Numbered from the stretch's first letter, positions 8,096 through 16,928 are shown. The stretch is DNA of 64,000 nt from JANNSO01 sp964485395 (GCA_964485395.1 CAZAJF010000010.1:1-64000); one strand, 5' to 3'. Numbers and translations: made by a program. Notes: generated from the letters alone by a model not told the origin.

Positions 8096-10043
8096 CGGGA
8101 TCCACGTCCAGCTCCAGATACACGTTCGCCGGGGTCGAATACGATCCCAGCACGGCGGTCAGCGCCGCCCGGGGCCTCGCGGCCTCTTCCGACCGCAGTA
8201 GAACCTGCACGCGGGCGTTTCCCGCGATTCGGGCTATCGGACATTCCGCCGGGCCCAGCACGTCCATCTTCCAGCCTTCCGCGGCTGCGGTCGCGGCCAG
8301 CCGTCCCGCCAGATCGGCCGCCGCGCCGAACGCGGCCTCCTGATCCTTGCTGCGCACCACCACGCGCACGAGGCGCGCGAAGGGCGGGAACCCGAGATCC
8401 TTCCTTATAGCCAGCTCGTCGTCGTAGAATCCCTCGGCCTCGTGCCGCGCCGCCCGTATGATTACGGCGCTGTTCGGACGATAGGTCTGCACGATGACGC
8501 GACCGCCCTTCACGAATCGACCCGCCCTTCCGGCTACCTGCGTTATCAGCGCGAACGCGCGCTCGGCCGAGCGAAAATCGGGCAGGTTCAGCGTGGTGTC
8601 CGCAAGAACCACTCCCACCAGGTGTACGCCGGGAAAGTTCAAGCCTTTGGCGACCATCTGCGTTCCCAGCAATATGTCCGTCTTGCCTTCGCGGAAATCG
8701 TTCAGGGTTGATTCCACGACGCCTTTTTTTGCGGCCACGTCGGCGTCCAGCCTCGCTATCTTCATGCCCGGAAACAGCGCGGCCGCCTCTTCTTCAACCC
8801 GCTCCGTACCAAAGCCCGCGTAGCCCGTGTCCAGCGACCCGCAACTCGGGCACGAGCTCGGCGGTACGCTCTGGTACCCGCAGTAATGGCAGACGAGCCT
8901 GTTTTTTTCCTTGTGGTAGGTCAGGCCAACCGAGCACTGCCTGCAGTTTATCTCCGCTCCGCAGGTCTTGCAGTTCCAGAAGTACGAGAATCCGCGTCGG
9001 TTAAGAAAAAGTATGGACTGCCCGCCGGCCGCCTTGGTTTGGCGAACCGCCTCCACGAGTTTTTTGGATAGCGAACCTTGTTCCCCGCGCATGTCCACGA
9101 TCTCCACCGCGGGCATCTCGCCGCCGGCCAGCCGCTTGGTAAGCCGCAGGCGGTGCATGCCGCCGCTTTTCATGAGCTGCCACGATTCCACGCTGGGCGT
9201 TGCCGAGCCCATAACCAGCCGGGCGCCTTCGGATGCGGCCCTGCGCATGGCTACCTGCCTGGCATGGTAGCGAGGCGTGTTGCCCGCCTTGTACGAGCTC
9301 TCGTGCTCCTCGTCGAGGACGATGAGGCCGAGTTTTCTAACCGGCGCGAAAACGGCGCTCCGCGCGCCTACGACGACGGTAGCCTCGCCGCGTAAAATTC
9401 GGCGCCAGGCCAACAGTTTCTTGTTGGGGGTAAGGCCGGAATGGATTACGGCGCACTTCTCGCCGAAGCGTTCGCGTACGGCTTCCACGACTTGGTGGGT
9501 AAGAGCTATTTCCGGTACGAGGTAGATGACGCTCCGGCCCTCGGCCAGCGTGGCCTCCGCGGCCTGCAGGAATACTTCGGTCTTGCCCGTTCCGGTCGGT
9601 CCGTACAGATACCACCGGCCGGCCGCTTCCGACAGGATGGCCGTGAGCGAATTTTTTTGCTCGTCGGAAGCGGTGATGGCATGCGCGCCGATCTGCACGT
9701 CGTCGAACGCGGAAGGCGCCGCCCCTTCCTTTTTGCCGCTGGGCATCATGGCTCCAAGGGCCTCGCCGAGCGAACAAAAATACATGCCCGCCATCCAGCG
9801 CGCCAGCCCCAGTGTCTCGGAGCCGAACAGCGGCTCGGGGTCCACGAGCTTGATCCATGGCTTTACCTTGGCTCCGTCGATATCGCAGGCGTCGGAGGTT
9901 CCCACGACCCATCCGATGGCGCTGCGCCGCCCGAAGCTGGCCTCTACGCGGGAGCCGATGGGAGCGTCCTGCCCCTCGGGGTTGCGGTAGCTCCACTCCC
10001 TGTCCACCGGAACATCGAAGGCGACGCTGACGAACTCAGGCAT
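8082..10043 (-). CDS. priA: Primosomal protein N' (PriA), replication-restart helicase
   Basis: This 653-residue superfamily 2 DNA helicase reloads the replisome at stalled forks. The N-terminal DNA-binding domain is followed by Walker A GPTGTGKTE (about residue 150), the DEEH box and GSATPS. The cysteine-rich zinc module (CKTCGAEINCRQC, CHYCG, CPSCGS) is complete. The late motifs LLGTQMVAKG and QVAGRAGR are present. E. coli PriA is 732 residues; shorter forms are common in spirochaetes. It sits in a minus-strand cluster with the uracil-DNA glycosylase upstream (8-base overlap) and the cyclase/ATPase gene before that. This suggests one transcript of DNA-maintenance genes behind a regulator. 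Confidence 0.93.
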   Translation of the reverse strand: MPEFVSVAFDVPVDREWSYRNPEGQDAPIGSRVEASFGRRSAIGWVVGTSDACDIDGAKVKPWIKLVDPEPLFGSETLGLARWMAGMYFCSLGEALGAMMPSGKKEGAAPSAFDDVQIGAHAITASDEQKNSLTAILSEAAGRWYLYGPTGTGKTEVFLQAAEATLAEGRSVIYLVPEIALTHQVVEAVRERFGEKCAVIHSGLTPNKKLLAWRRILRGEATVVVGARSAVFAPVRKLGLIVLDEEHESSYKAGNTPRYHARQVAMRRAASEGARLVMGSATPSVESWQLMKSGGMHRLRLTKRLAGGEMPAVEIVDMRGEQGSLSKKLVEAVRQTKAAGGQSILFLNRRGFSYFWNCKTCGAEINCRQCSVGLTYHKEKNRLVCHYCGYQSVPPSSCPSCGSLDTGYAGFGTERVEEEAAALFPGMKIARLDADVAAKKGVVESTLNDFREGKTDILLGTQMVAKGLNFPGVHLVGVVLADTTLNLPDFRSAERAFALITQVAGRAGRFVKGGRVIVQTYRPNSAVIIRAARHEAEGFYDDELAIRKDLGFPPFARLVRVVVRSKDQEAAFGAAADLAGRLAATAAAEGWKMDVLGPAECPIARIAGNARVQVLLRSEEAARPRAALTAVLGSYSTPANVYLELDVDPVSLL

Positions 10044-10791
10044 CGCGCAGCACGGATTTGAGCAGCTTGAGGTCTTCCCATGCGGAGCGCTTCAGGTTTT
10101 CGTCCTTGATGATATTGGCGGGGCTGAAGGTGGGTATGCAGGGAATGCCGCCTGAGTCCCATATTTTTCCGCGCAGCTTGGTCATGCCCTCTTTCGTGGA
10201 CAGGAGGTGCTGCGCCGCGGTGCGTCCGAGCGCGAGTATCGCCTGGGGCTTGAGCAGGTCCAGCTGTCTGTTCAGGTAGGCGATGCAGGCGGACTGCTCG
10301 TCGGGCGATGCGTCGCGTTCGGGCGGCTTGCACTTGACCAGCGTGGTGAGGTAGCAGTTCGTGGTGCGCGACAGGCCTATCGCCGAGAGCATGCGATCTA
10401 ATAGCTCGCCTTGTGCGCCCGAGAACGGGTATCCCTTTTCGTCGTCGTCCGGTCCCGGAGCCTCGCCTAAAACCAACACGACGGGCCGTTGTACGCCCTG
10501 ACCGGGAATGGCCCGCTTGCGGCTTTGGGTAAGGCGGCACTTGTTGCAGCGCGCGGTCTCGGAGGCGACGGCTTCCAGGCTGTCGTTGGCCTTTGGAACC
10601 CGCGTCGCCGCGGTGTAAGCCGCCGTAGGCAGTACCTTCGCCGCGCTGTCTACGGGAGAATCCTCGTTGCCGGCGGCCTGCGCATCGATTTCCTCCATGC
10701 CCGGAACCTCGCGGTCGGAGTCGTAGCCGTCTATCAGGCAGTCTTCTATCCGCGAAAGCGCGCGGTATAATACGGTCCGTCCGTCACTCAT
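10036..10791 (-). CDS. Uracil-DNA glycosylase, family 4
   Basis: The likely start is ATG at 10791 (MSDGRTVLYRAL), overlapping the upstream stop by 8 bases. An in-frame ATG at 10815 adds 8 residues. The catalytic core matches family 4/5 enzymes that remove uracil from DNA: GEAPGPDDDEKGYPFSGAQG (active-site loop), TTLVKCKPPERDASPDE, ILALGRTAAQHLL, and the late PTFSPANII in place of the usual HPS segment. The cysteines expected for the [4Fe-4S] cluster are visible in CNKCRLTQSRKRAIPGQG, in the KCKPP loop and in the C-terminal CIPT. The first 75 residues or so are a variable, acidic extension. Confidence 0.88.
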   Translation of the reverse strand: MSDGRTVLYRALSRIEDCLIDGYDSDREVPGMEEIDAQAAGNEDSPVDSAAKVLPTAAYTAATRVPKANDSLEAVASETARCNKCRLTQSRKRAIPGQGVQRPVVLVLGEAPGPDDDEKGYPFSGAQGELLDRMLSAIGLSRTTNCYLTTLVKCKPPERDASPDEQSACIAYLNRQLDLLKPQAILALGRTAAQHLLSTKEGMTKLRGKIWDSGGIPCIPTFSPANIIKDENLKRSAWEDLKLLKSVLRDA

Positions 10792-13786
10792 GCTTGGAAC
10801 CCATCGTCTTTTCAAGGGTTTTCTCTATCTCGCCGAAACCTCGAGTGGAAAGGAAGCGGTCCACGAGGGCTTTTTCCCGGATGCGGCCCTTTTCGTCCTC
10901 GATGAGCTTGTAGGCTATGGCCGCGCTGCGCTCGGAATCCCGCCCCTCGAAAAGCTGCGAGGAGTAATAATAATATAAAATAACATCCTTGTAGGGCAGG
11001 AGGAGCCCCGTGGTGAAGAAATAGGAGGCTTCCCGGAGGAAGAAACGGGCGTCGTCGGGCTTGTTCCTGTGAACCTGTATCTGCACCAGCACCATGGCCA
11101 GCGTAAAGGTGGGATAGTAGCAGGAATGCCGGAGGCCCAGGCTCATGCCCTCCATCGCGAAGGATTCCGCCTTTTTTTCCTCGCCGGCTATGAAGTGGCA
11201 GAGGGCCAGCGTGCGCAGCGCATCGATTCGGTCGTAGTCGTTGCGTATCTGGTCCGCATAGAATTCCGCCTGCAGGAAACTCTCGGCGGCGGTTTTCCTG
11301 TCGCCGGAGAAGGTCTGGGAGACGGCGAGCATCGCGTGTGCCTGGGCCATGCTCATCTCGGAAAGCGCGCCGGCGTCCAGCATGGCGCGGGCCGCGGGTC
11401 CCAACGCCGTAAAGTCGCACAGCTGCCAGAGTATCTTCAGCTTCTGGTCCATGCCGAAGAATCGCGCGACCACCTCGTAGTCGCAGTCCCCGTCGTTCAG
11501 GCAGGCCTGCCCCGCCACCAGAGTGAGCGCGCCGTGGTAGTCGCCGGAGAGGAGCCGGTATTCCGCACGCGACGTCGAATACTCGAAATCGTCGCAGTCG
11601 GGTATGTCCTTCATCTGCTCGATGAGGGTGCGCGCCTCCTGGAAGTTGTTGCGCATCATCTCGGCGAACGCGATGTGGCGCACCACGTTCTGCACGCTGC
11701 GGGCGCTCATCGCGGAGCGGCGGTAGTAATACAGAGCCTTCTGCCCGGTGAACTGGGCCTTCTGGAACGCGTAGGCCATCGTGTTGAGCGCGCAGATCAT
11801 GTGGTAGGCGAAACCCATGGAGTTGTCGTTTTTCTGGGCCAGGGCGCTGCGCATGATGCGCTTGAGCTCCAGCTCCGCCTCCTCGATCTTGCCTGCGTTG
11901 AAGTACAGCGCGCTCTTCAGGATGAGGAGCTGAACCGCGTCCTCGGGGGAGGCCTTGGCGAGGTTCCTGTGCAGCGTATCTATGTACGCGAGGTACTCGT
12001 AGGTGTAGTTCCGGGCCGGGTCGCGACGCATAATCTGGGACGCCTCCAGCCAGCGTTCCGCGTGCATCAGGTGGTGTATGAGGCGCAGGCGGTGCGGGTT
12101 CTCGTGCTCCAGCATGATGTCCGCTATCAGCGAGTGGATTATGCGCTTGTTGTGATTCAGGAGGCTTGCGTACAGCGCCTTCTTGAATACGTCAAGCGTG
12201 AAGTTATAATAATCCCCGGACAGCTTGAGCACGCCGTCCTTCTCGAGCCGCTTCAGGGCGCGGTTGACGATGGTCTCGTCCTCGTCGGATGCCCGTTGGA
12301 TGCGCCTCGCGTCGTCCGCGGAGAAGTGCAGCAGGAACACCGAAAGCTTCATCACGAGGTCGCGCGTCTTGGTGTCGTAGCGCTCGAGGCTCGTCAAGAA
12401 AATATTCTGTATCGTGTCGGGGAGGTTGGACAGGTCCTTGTGCTTGCGGGCGAACAGCGCGTACTCGCGGATGAACAGCGGATTCCCCATGCCCTGCGAC
12501 ACGATCGCGTCCAAAAGGGCCGGAGACCCTTCCGGCAGGTGGGCCAGGGCCAGAGCCTTGGCGTCCTCGCCGGAAAGCACGCCCAGCCGTATTCCCTTAA
12601 GGTCCACGAAGGCGTCCCGCAGGTTTTGCGGATGCTCGCGGCCCGCCATTATCACGAAGGGCTTGATGCGCCCGTTCTTGAAGTAATACTGGAAGAACTC
12701 GCGCGACTGTCTGTCCAATGCCTGCGCGTTGTCCACGAACACGAAGCTCGAGTACATCGAGCTCGCGTGGTTTTCCATGATCGCCGAGAATATTGAGAAC
12801 AGCGAGAGCACCACGTCGGGATCGGGACCGCTGTTTTTCTTGGGGTCCAGAAGATCCACGAAATGGCGGATATGCTCCTCGGCCACGCCGGGCACCTTGG
12901 CCAGGGCAGCGCGGATTTCCGATACCTGCGAATACGGCTCGAGGCCCAGATACTCGGTAATGAGGTCGCTGACCACCGCGTAGCGCGAGTTGCGGTAGCC
13001 TTGGGCGCGCGCCCGCAGGATCGGCGAATTGAAGTCCGGAAATTTTCTGATGCGCTCGATAAGCGCCTGCACGAGGCGCGTCTTGCCCATGCCCGCCTCG
13101 CCCACGATATATCGACCCGTGATAACCGAGGTGTCATCCTTTATATAGAGACGCAAAAGCTCTTCGAGTATTTCCTTGCGCCCTACGAACGGTCCCGTTT
13201 CGGCGCTCTCGCCCACGGCCGCCCCGCGCACGGCCCATGCGCGTATCTTCTCCGCCTTGCCCTTCACGGCAAGCTCCAAAGGGCCGGAAAAATCGAAGTC
13301 GCTCTCGCAGTTTTCGCGCAGCGCGTCGGAAACCAGGATGCCGTTAGGTTCCGCCTCGCTCTGCAGCCGCTGCGCCACCGCCATCGCGTGGCCCGTTACC
13401 ACGTCAAAGTCGCCCCGCGTGCCCGTCGCGATGAGCCCCGAGTGTATGCCCACGCGGAACTGCACGTCGCCGGCCTTGCCCGCAAGCTCCCGCGAAAGCG
13501 CCCGGTTGCGCTCAAGGAATTCCAGCGCCGACTCTATGGCGCGTATCGGGTCGTCCTCGTGAAGCTCAGGCACCCCAAAAACCGCCACCAGCGCGTCACC
13601 GATATATTTTTCAACGATGCCGCCGTTGCTCTTGATGATCTCCTCGAAGGTTCCGAACACGCGGTTCATGAGCGTGTCCATTTCTTCGGGGTCCATGCGC
13701 TCGGAGAGGCTTGTGAAGCCCTTCATGTCCGCGAAAAGTATGGTAGCTGTACGGCGTTCGCCTGATTTTATTGCTGACTTGGGCAT
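10784..13786 (-). CDS. Class III adenylate/guanylate cyclase-like protein fused to AAA ATPase and helical repeats
   Basis: The 1000-residue protein starts at ATG 13786; longer upstream reading would run through repeat DNA and its own promoter. Residues 1-200 are a class III cyclase domain. Its metal-binding aspartates are in LFADMKGFTS and IGDALVAVFG, and the transition-state Arg is in VAQRLQ, but the usual Asn three turns before it is replaced (GHAMAVAQRL). A P-loop ATPase of the AAA/STAND type follows (GEAGMGKTRLV, about residue 240). The remaining 500 residues are TPR-like helices. This architecture is common in spirochaete and mycobacterial signalling proteins that make cAMP or act as signal-dependent scaffolds. 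Loss of the Asn makes activity uncertain. It heads the operon with the glycosylase and priA. Confidence 0.8.
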   Translation of the reverse strand: MPKSAIKSGERRTATILFADMKGFTSLSERMDPEEMDTLMNRVFGTFEEIIKSNGGIVEKYIGDALVAVFGVPELHEDDPIRAIESALEFLERNRALSRELAGKAGDVQFRVGIHSGLIATGTRGDFDVVTGHAMAVAQRLQSEAEPNGILVSDALRENCESDFDFSGPLELAVKGKAEKIRAWAVRGAAVGESAETGPFVGRKEILEELLRLYIKDDTSVITGRYIVGEAGMGKTRLVQALIERIRKFPDFNSPILRARAQGYRNSRYAVVSDLITEYLGLEPYSQVSEIRAALAKVPGVAEEHIRHFVDLLDPKKNSGPDPDVVLSLFSIFSAIMENHASSMYSSFVFVDNAQALDRQSREFFQYYFKNGRIKPFVIMAGREHPQNLRDAFVDLKGIRLGVLSGEDAKALALAHLPEGSPALLDAIVSQGMGNPLFIREYALFARKHKDLSNLPDTIQNIFLTSLERYDTKTRDLVMKLSVFLLHFSADDARRIQRASDEDETIVNRALKRLEKDGVLKLSGDYYNFTLDVFKKALYASLLNHNKRIIHSLIADIMLEHENPHRLRLIHHLMHAERWLEASQIMRRDPARNYTYEYLAYIDTLHRNLAKASPEDAVQLLILKSALYFNAGKIEEAELELKRIMRSALAQKNDNSMGFAYHMICALNTMAYAFQKAQFTGQKALYYYRRSAMSARSVQNVVRHIAFAEMMRNNFQEARTLIEQMKDIPDCDDFEYSTSRAEYRLLSGDYHGALTLVAGQACLNDGDCDYEVVARFFGMDQKLKILWQLCDFTALGPAARAMLDAGALSEMSMAQAHAMLAVSQTFSGDRKTAAESFLQAEFYADQIRNDYDRIDALRTLALCHFIAGEEKKAESFAMEGMSLGLRHSCYYPTFTLAMVLVQIQVHRNKPDDARFFLREASYFFTTGLLLPYKDVILYYYYSSQLFEGRDSERSAAIAYKLIEDEKGRIREKALVDRFLSTRGFGEIEKTLEKTMGSKHE

Positions 13787-13793
13787 AATGGTA

Positions 13794-13822
13794 ATTGTAG
13801 CGTAATTTCGGGGAACAGGCAA
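13794..13822 (-). promoter_or_regulatory. Promoter predicting a leaderless cyclase/ATPase transcript
   Basis: On the minus strand TTGCCT (13817-13822) is followed by exactly 17 bases and TACAAT (13794-13799). Only 7 bases separate the -10 from the ATG at 13786, and no ribosome binding site is present. The transcript would begin at or next to the start codon. Confidence 0.55.
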
Positions 13823-13901
13823 CGTGAGGGGGCCGTAGTTGGGAATTTGGCGGTGGCCCGGAGGTAACCGAGGCGACGAGGCGGGAGGACAGGTACTGAG
13901 G

Positions 13902-13948
13902 CTGGGGGACAGGCACCGATCGGCAGGCCGACGGTACCTGTCCCCCAG
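13902..13948. repeat. REP-like hairpin of the GGGACAGG family
   Basis: CTGGGGGACAGGCACCG (13902-13918) pairs with CGGTACCTGTCCCCCAG (13932-13948), with one G-T pair. A degenerate third copy is at 13882-13899. It lies upstream of the cyclase gene. Together with its promoter, this and AT-rich sequence fill the gene-free stretch 13787-14096. Confidence 0.7.
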
Positions 13949-14096
13949 CAGCTGGAATCCAGAGCAAGCAGGTCGCGGCGAGCGCGGCGAATGAATCAAG
14001 CGCCTGCCATATCCTGATTTCTTGCTTCCTTATAGCATTTTACTCGCAAATCATCAATAAATAGGCTTTTTAATTGAAGCCATTACCGTATGGGGC

Positions 14097-14312
14097 ATGC
14101 CGACTTCCTTTTTTGAGGTCGGCTACGAGTGCACGTTCGGTAAATTGATGTTTGCGCTCGGCATTACGTATGCGCTTCGCAACCTCGCCGTACTCGAGCG
14201 GACGGCAGGAATTCTTCTGTCCATGGATTTGGAATGTAAAATAATCGTTACGAGTACCACCACAGAGGATGATGTCGCGTTCATCGAATCTTGCATTCGG
14301 AAGTTGCAGTGA
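14097..14312 (+). CDS. Small protein of unknown function
   Basis: This is a 71-residue ORF with no family I recognise. It has a hydrophobic segment (GKLMFALGITYALRNLAV) and a soluble tail (CKIIVTSTTTEDDVAFIESCIRKLQ) that could form a strand and helix. The start has only weak purine-rich sequence before it. Its stop overlaps the start of a 27-codon membrane peptide (TGATG), which argues for real translation. It may instead be the remnant of a larger gene in this accessory stretch. Confidence 0.35.
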   Translation: MPTSFFEVGYECTFGKLMFALGITYALRNLAVLERTAGILLSMDLECKIIVTSTTTEDDVAFIESCIRKLQ

Positions 14313-14395
14313 TGGATGTCCTAGTGTTGGCCGGTTGGCTGCTTGGTTTCGCCGTGGGAATACTAATCGGAGGGTTTCTGCAAAGCCCAGTATAG
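14312..14395 (+). CDS. 27-residue single-helix membrane peptide
   Basis: ATG at 14312 overlaps the stop of the 71-residue ORF and reads MDVLVLAGWLLGFAVGILIG followed by GFLQSPV. This is one uninterrupted hydrophobic helix with small-xxx-small spacing of glycines (GWLLGFAVGILIGG). The overlap suggests translational coupling. No homologue comes to mind. The only support is the reading frame and its composition. Confidence 0.35.
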   Translation: MDVLVLAGWLLGFAVGILIGGFLQSPV

Positions 14396-14455
14396 GGTTT
14401 TAATTATCCCTGGCGACTGCTTTACACCATAGGGCAACATGATTATGCTGAAACT

Positions 14456-14824
14456 ATGGAAACTGTAAAGCCGATAGATAGTGCGTCGTATGAAAATGAT
14501 TTTGATCGAATCGCGGACGACGACTTGTTCAAGGTACTGTCCGAGCCGGTTAGAATACGCATTATCCGCTTTCTCGCCGTTAACGGTCCCTGCGACGTAG
14601 GCACCATCGCGGCTTCTTTTCCCCAAGATCGCTCGGTCATATCCCGGCACCTCAAAATGATGCTGGGTAACGGGTTGGTATGCGCGGAAAAAAAAGCCCG
14701 GAATATCGTGTATTCCTTTGATGGATTCGCGTTTTTGGACCGTTTGGAACAGCTTACCGGCATGGTACGGGGATTTTTAGGAAATTATTGCGAGATTGAG
14801 GGAAAAAAACGAAGCAAGGACTAG
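14456..14824 (+). CDS. ArsR-family winged-helix repressor
   Basis: This 122-residue protein has the ArsR layout: LFKVLSEPVRIRIIRFL (helices 1-2), GTIAASFPQDRSVISRHLKMML (recognition helix) and the wing CAEKKARNIVYSF. The recognition helix carries SRHLK, close to the family's SQHLK. Cysteine pairs for metal sensing are not obvious: there is no ELCVCDL box, and Cys is seen only before helix 3, near the wing and at the C-terminus (GNYCEIEG). The signal could be redox or another small ligand. The EFR1 flavodoxin/ferredoxin gene follows after 70 bases and is its probable target. Confidence 0.85.
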   Translation: METVKPIDSASYENDFDRIADDDLFKVLSEPVRIRIIRFLAVNGPCDVGTIAASFPQDRSVISRHLKMMLGNGLVCAEKKARNIVYSFDGFAFLDRLEQLTGMVRGFLGNYCEIEGKKRSKD

Positions 14825-14846
14825 GCGAAGGGTTTTTTTTATGATT

Positions 14847-14870
14847 ATATATGCATGCGTGTGCACATAT
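14847..14870 (+). promoter_or_regulatory. Candidate ArsR operator
   Basis: ATATATGCA (14847-14855) and TGCACATAT (14862-14870) form an inverted repeat with 8 of 9 positions matching around a 6-base centre. It lies in the gap between the ArsR gene and the EFR1 gene, as expected for control of the latter. Confidence 0.45.
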
Positions 14871-14894
14871 GCCCCTTAGATAAGGAGAAGTCTC

Positions 14895-15689
14895 ATGAAT
14901 ACAGAATTATTTTATTTTTCGGGAACGGGGAATTCCCTGTTTTTAGCCAAAAAATTGGCCGATCGTCTTGGCAGCGAAGGTGAAAGCCTGAAAATTATTC
15001 CTCTCGCCGGGCTAGCTAAAGATAAACCCTACGAAACTTTTGCAGAGCGCATCGGTATCGTTTTTCCAGTCTATTTTTATGATATCCCGGATATAGTCAA
15101 GTCGTTCATCTCCAGGCTGCGTGCCCCGAATGTTAAATTTTTATTCGGGGTCAGCAATTGCGGCGCGTCCGATTGGGGCGTTCCGGACCGCACTGTCAGG
15201 CTTGCAAAAAAAAACGGTCTACCCATGAATGCTTTTTTTAGATTTATTCTTCCGGATAACAGTATCGTGTATGCGACGGATAGCAGTCTGCATTCAGGTA
15301 TGTTTGCGGTTGCAGAGAAAAAAATTGAGCAGGTGGCAGGTCTGGTACAGTCCTTTACGCCGCTGATAGAGCATTCCGGCAGCGCCGCGGCAATAATTCC
15401 GGGAATGGCCATGAAGGCTATTTGTTTCGGACCCTATGGATTCAAGGATATCCGCTTCGACCCTAAAGCCTGTACCGCCTGCGGCATGTGCGAAAAAGTG
15501 TGCCCGGTCGCCAATGTTTCCCTGGCTAGCGGCAGCCCCCAGTGGAAAAGCCAATCCGTTTGCACCTCGTGTTTTGCCTGCATACATTACTGCCCCACGA
15601 GCGCAGTCAAGTTCCGGGGCCAAAAAAAAATCGTAAACTATCAGTACAGGAATCCTTCTATTAAGAGCAGTGAAATGGTCTTGCGGTAA
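14895..15689 (+). CDS. EFR1-type flavodoxin / double-cluster ferredoxin fusion
   Basis: The 264-residue protein starts after AAGGAG. Residues 1-170 form a flavodoxin-like FMN domain (phosphate loop FSGTGNS at 8-14; VFPVYFYDIPDIV). Residues 190-245 hold two [4Fe-4S] motifs, CTACGMCEKVCP and CTSCFACIHYCP. This is the domain order of the EFR1 family of flavodoxin/ferredoxin fusions found in anaerobes; they act as soluble electron carriers or reductases of unknown substrate. The ArsR gene upstream and the operator between them suggest induction by a small ligand or redox state. The MarR remnant starts inside its last codons. Confidence 0.88.
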   Translation: MNTELFYFSGTGNSLFLAKKLADRLGSEGESLKIIPLAGLAKDKPYETFAERIGIVFPVYFYDIPDIVKSFISRLRAPNVKFLFGVSNCGASDWGVPDRTVRLAKKNGLPMNAFFRFILPDNSIVYATDSSLHSGMFAVAEKKIEQVAGLVQSFTPLIEHSGSAAAIIPGMAMKAICFGPYGFKDIRFDPKACTACGMCEKVCPVANVSLASGSPQWKSQSVCTSCFACIHYCPTSAVKFRGQKKIVNYQYRNPSIKSSEMVLR

Positions 15690-16209
15690 AATTGGGAAAC
15701 ATATTCGGGAATGTAAAAATATTTTTGAGAAGAGTCGGTTTAGAATTCAAAGTGAACATATCGATTCACATAACCATCGCCTTGCTCAGGTAATAACGTA
15801 CTTTGCCTATGCGGCGGATCTCTATGCAAAGTTGTCCGCCAAACCCAACGATTTCGGAACCGACGAGCGGCTCTATCGCTCGGAGATACATGTCCTCGAG
15901 GCGATAGGCCGCGGCCAGAGCTGCACCTGTACCGAACTGGGAATCAGTTTCGGCATTACCACAAGCGCGGTCTCGCAAGTAGTCAGCATGCTCGATGCAA
16001 AAGGCTGCATTACCAAAGAGCGGAACCCACCGGCTGATCAGCACGAATGCGGGAGGCGGCTGTGAGCTGGAGGATTTACGGCAAACCAGCCCTGGGCATC
16101 ATACTATGAGGTATCGGAGAACTCGATGATCCACAGGCAACGATTAATCAATGTCATTGACGACGACCTCGCTTTAACGAAGGGACAGGTACCGCGTGGA
16201 TTAATTTAG
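15670..16209 (+). pseudogene. MarR-family regulator, broken and truncated by a repeat
   Basis: The reading frame begins near 15670 and carries a MarR winged helix (ELGISFGITTSAVSQVVSMLDAKGCITKERNPPADQ). It then meets a TGA at 16063. Beyond the stop, in the same frame, the sequence again looks like the C-terminal dimer helix of a MarR protein (ASYYEVSENSMIHRQRLINV...DDDL). That is cut off when the frame enters the GGGACAGGTACC repeat at 16181, ending at TAG 16207. The piece around the stop does not fit the family, so a small indel or rearrangement is likely as well as the nonsense codon. The intact protein would have been a neighbour regulator for the EFR1 gene. Confidence 0.7.
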
Positions 16210-16260
16210 GTTTCGCGCGGGGTCTGTCCCCATACTATTTTTCGCCGGGTACCTGTCCCT
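16181..16260. repeat. REP-like element at the 3' side of the transposase
   Basis: AGGGACAGGTACC (16181-16193) and GGTACCTGTCCCT (16248-16260) are perfect 13-base inverted repeats with a third copy, GGGGTCTGTCCCC, between them. The last codons of the transposase and of the MarR remnant both read through this element. Confidence 0.75.
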
Positions 16261-16774
16261 CAAGCATCAGGAGCGTGTGTTCCGGTAGATAGCTCAGTAA
16301 CCAAGGAGGCAGTGGGTCGACTATGGTGTAATTGCCGCTTTTGCGATGTGATAGGCCGTTCCACGCCCAGTTGGCGGGGCGGCTGGCAAGCAACGCTTTT
16401 ACAGGATTCATATCGATATAATTTTGTACTTCCAAATAATCGCGGAACGTGCGCAAGGGGCGGGAAAAATATCGCGCTCCCCAAACATGACCGCAAGTTT
16501 TAAATATTCGGTTATATTTTTGGGAATAGACACCCATTAGCCATTTCATGATATCTGCAAGCGCTGCTGACGGTGCTGGCTGTAAAAGCAGGTGAAAATG
16601 ATTTTCCATAATTACAAAGTTATCTACCATAAAAAAGTATTTAGTTCGCGCCAGACCAAGAGTTTCCAGAAAAACATCTCTGGCAAATGAAGACCCAAAC
16701 AGATGCTCTTTTCTGTTGGCGCGTGCGGTAATATGATAGGCTGCCCCTGGAATAATAATCCGTGATTGTCTCAT
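16235..16774 (-). mobile_element. REP-associated tyrosine transposase (Y1, RAYT)
   Basis: The start is ATG 16774, behind AAGGAAG; the protein has 179 residues. It has the Y1/HUH single-strand transposase hallmarks: the His-hydrophobic-His motif in IMENHFHLLLQP, a preceding GAAYHITAR strand, a candidate catalytic Tyr in VYSQKYNR, and a late NYIDMNPVKA segment typical of the REP-associated branch. These proteins cut and join short palindromic REP sequences. Matching GGGACAGG inverted repeats flank it at 16181-16260 and 16836-16886. The C-terminus (GQVPGEK) is encoded by one of these repeats. It appears intact. Confidence 0.9.
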
Positions 16775-16835
16775 AGGTTCTTCCTTGTTTAGTAGTTTTA
16801 ATACTACACAACGAAAAAACCTGTTTTGCACGCAG

Positions 16836-16886
16836 AGGGACAGGCCCCAACTCTGGGAGCTTGCCTAATGATGAGGGCCTGTCCCT
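16836..16886. repeat. REP-like inverted repeat at the 5' side of the transposase
   Basis: AGGGACAGGCCC (16836-16847) and GGGCCTGTCCCT (16875-16886) are perfect 12-base arms around a 27-base loop. Confidence 0.75.
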
Positions 16887-16928
16887 TCAAAATATGCTTT
16901 TAGTGCCTGACCCCTTCTCTCGCCTCCC

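Noticed and set aside
11069..12796. 575-codon open frame antisense to the cyclase/ATPase gene
   Set aside because: The minus-strand protein has recognisable domains; the plus frame shows only mirrored repeats of acidic and basic residues.
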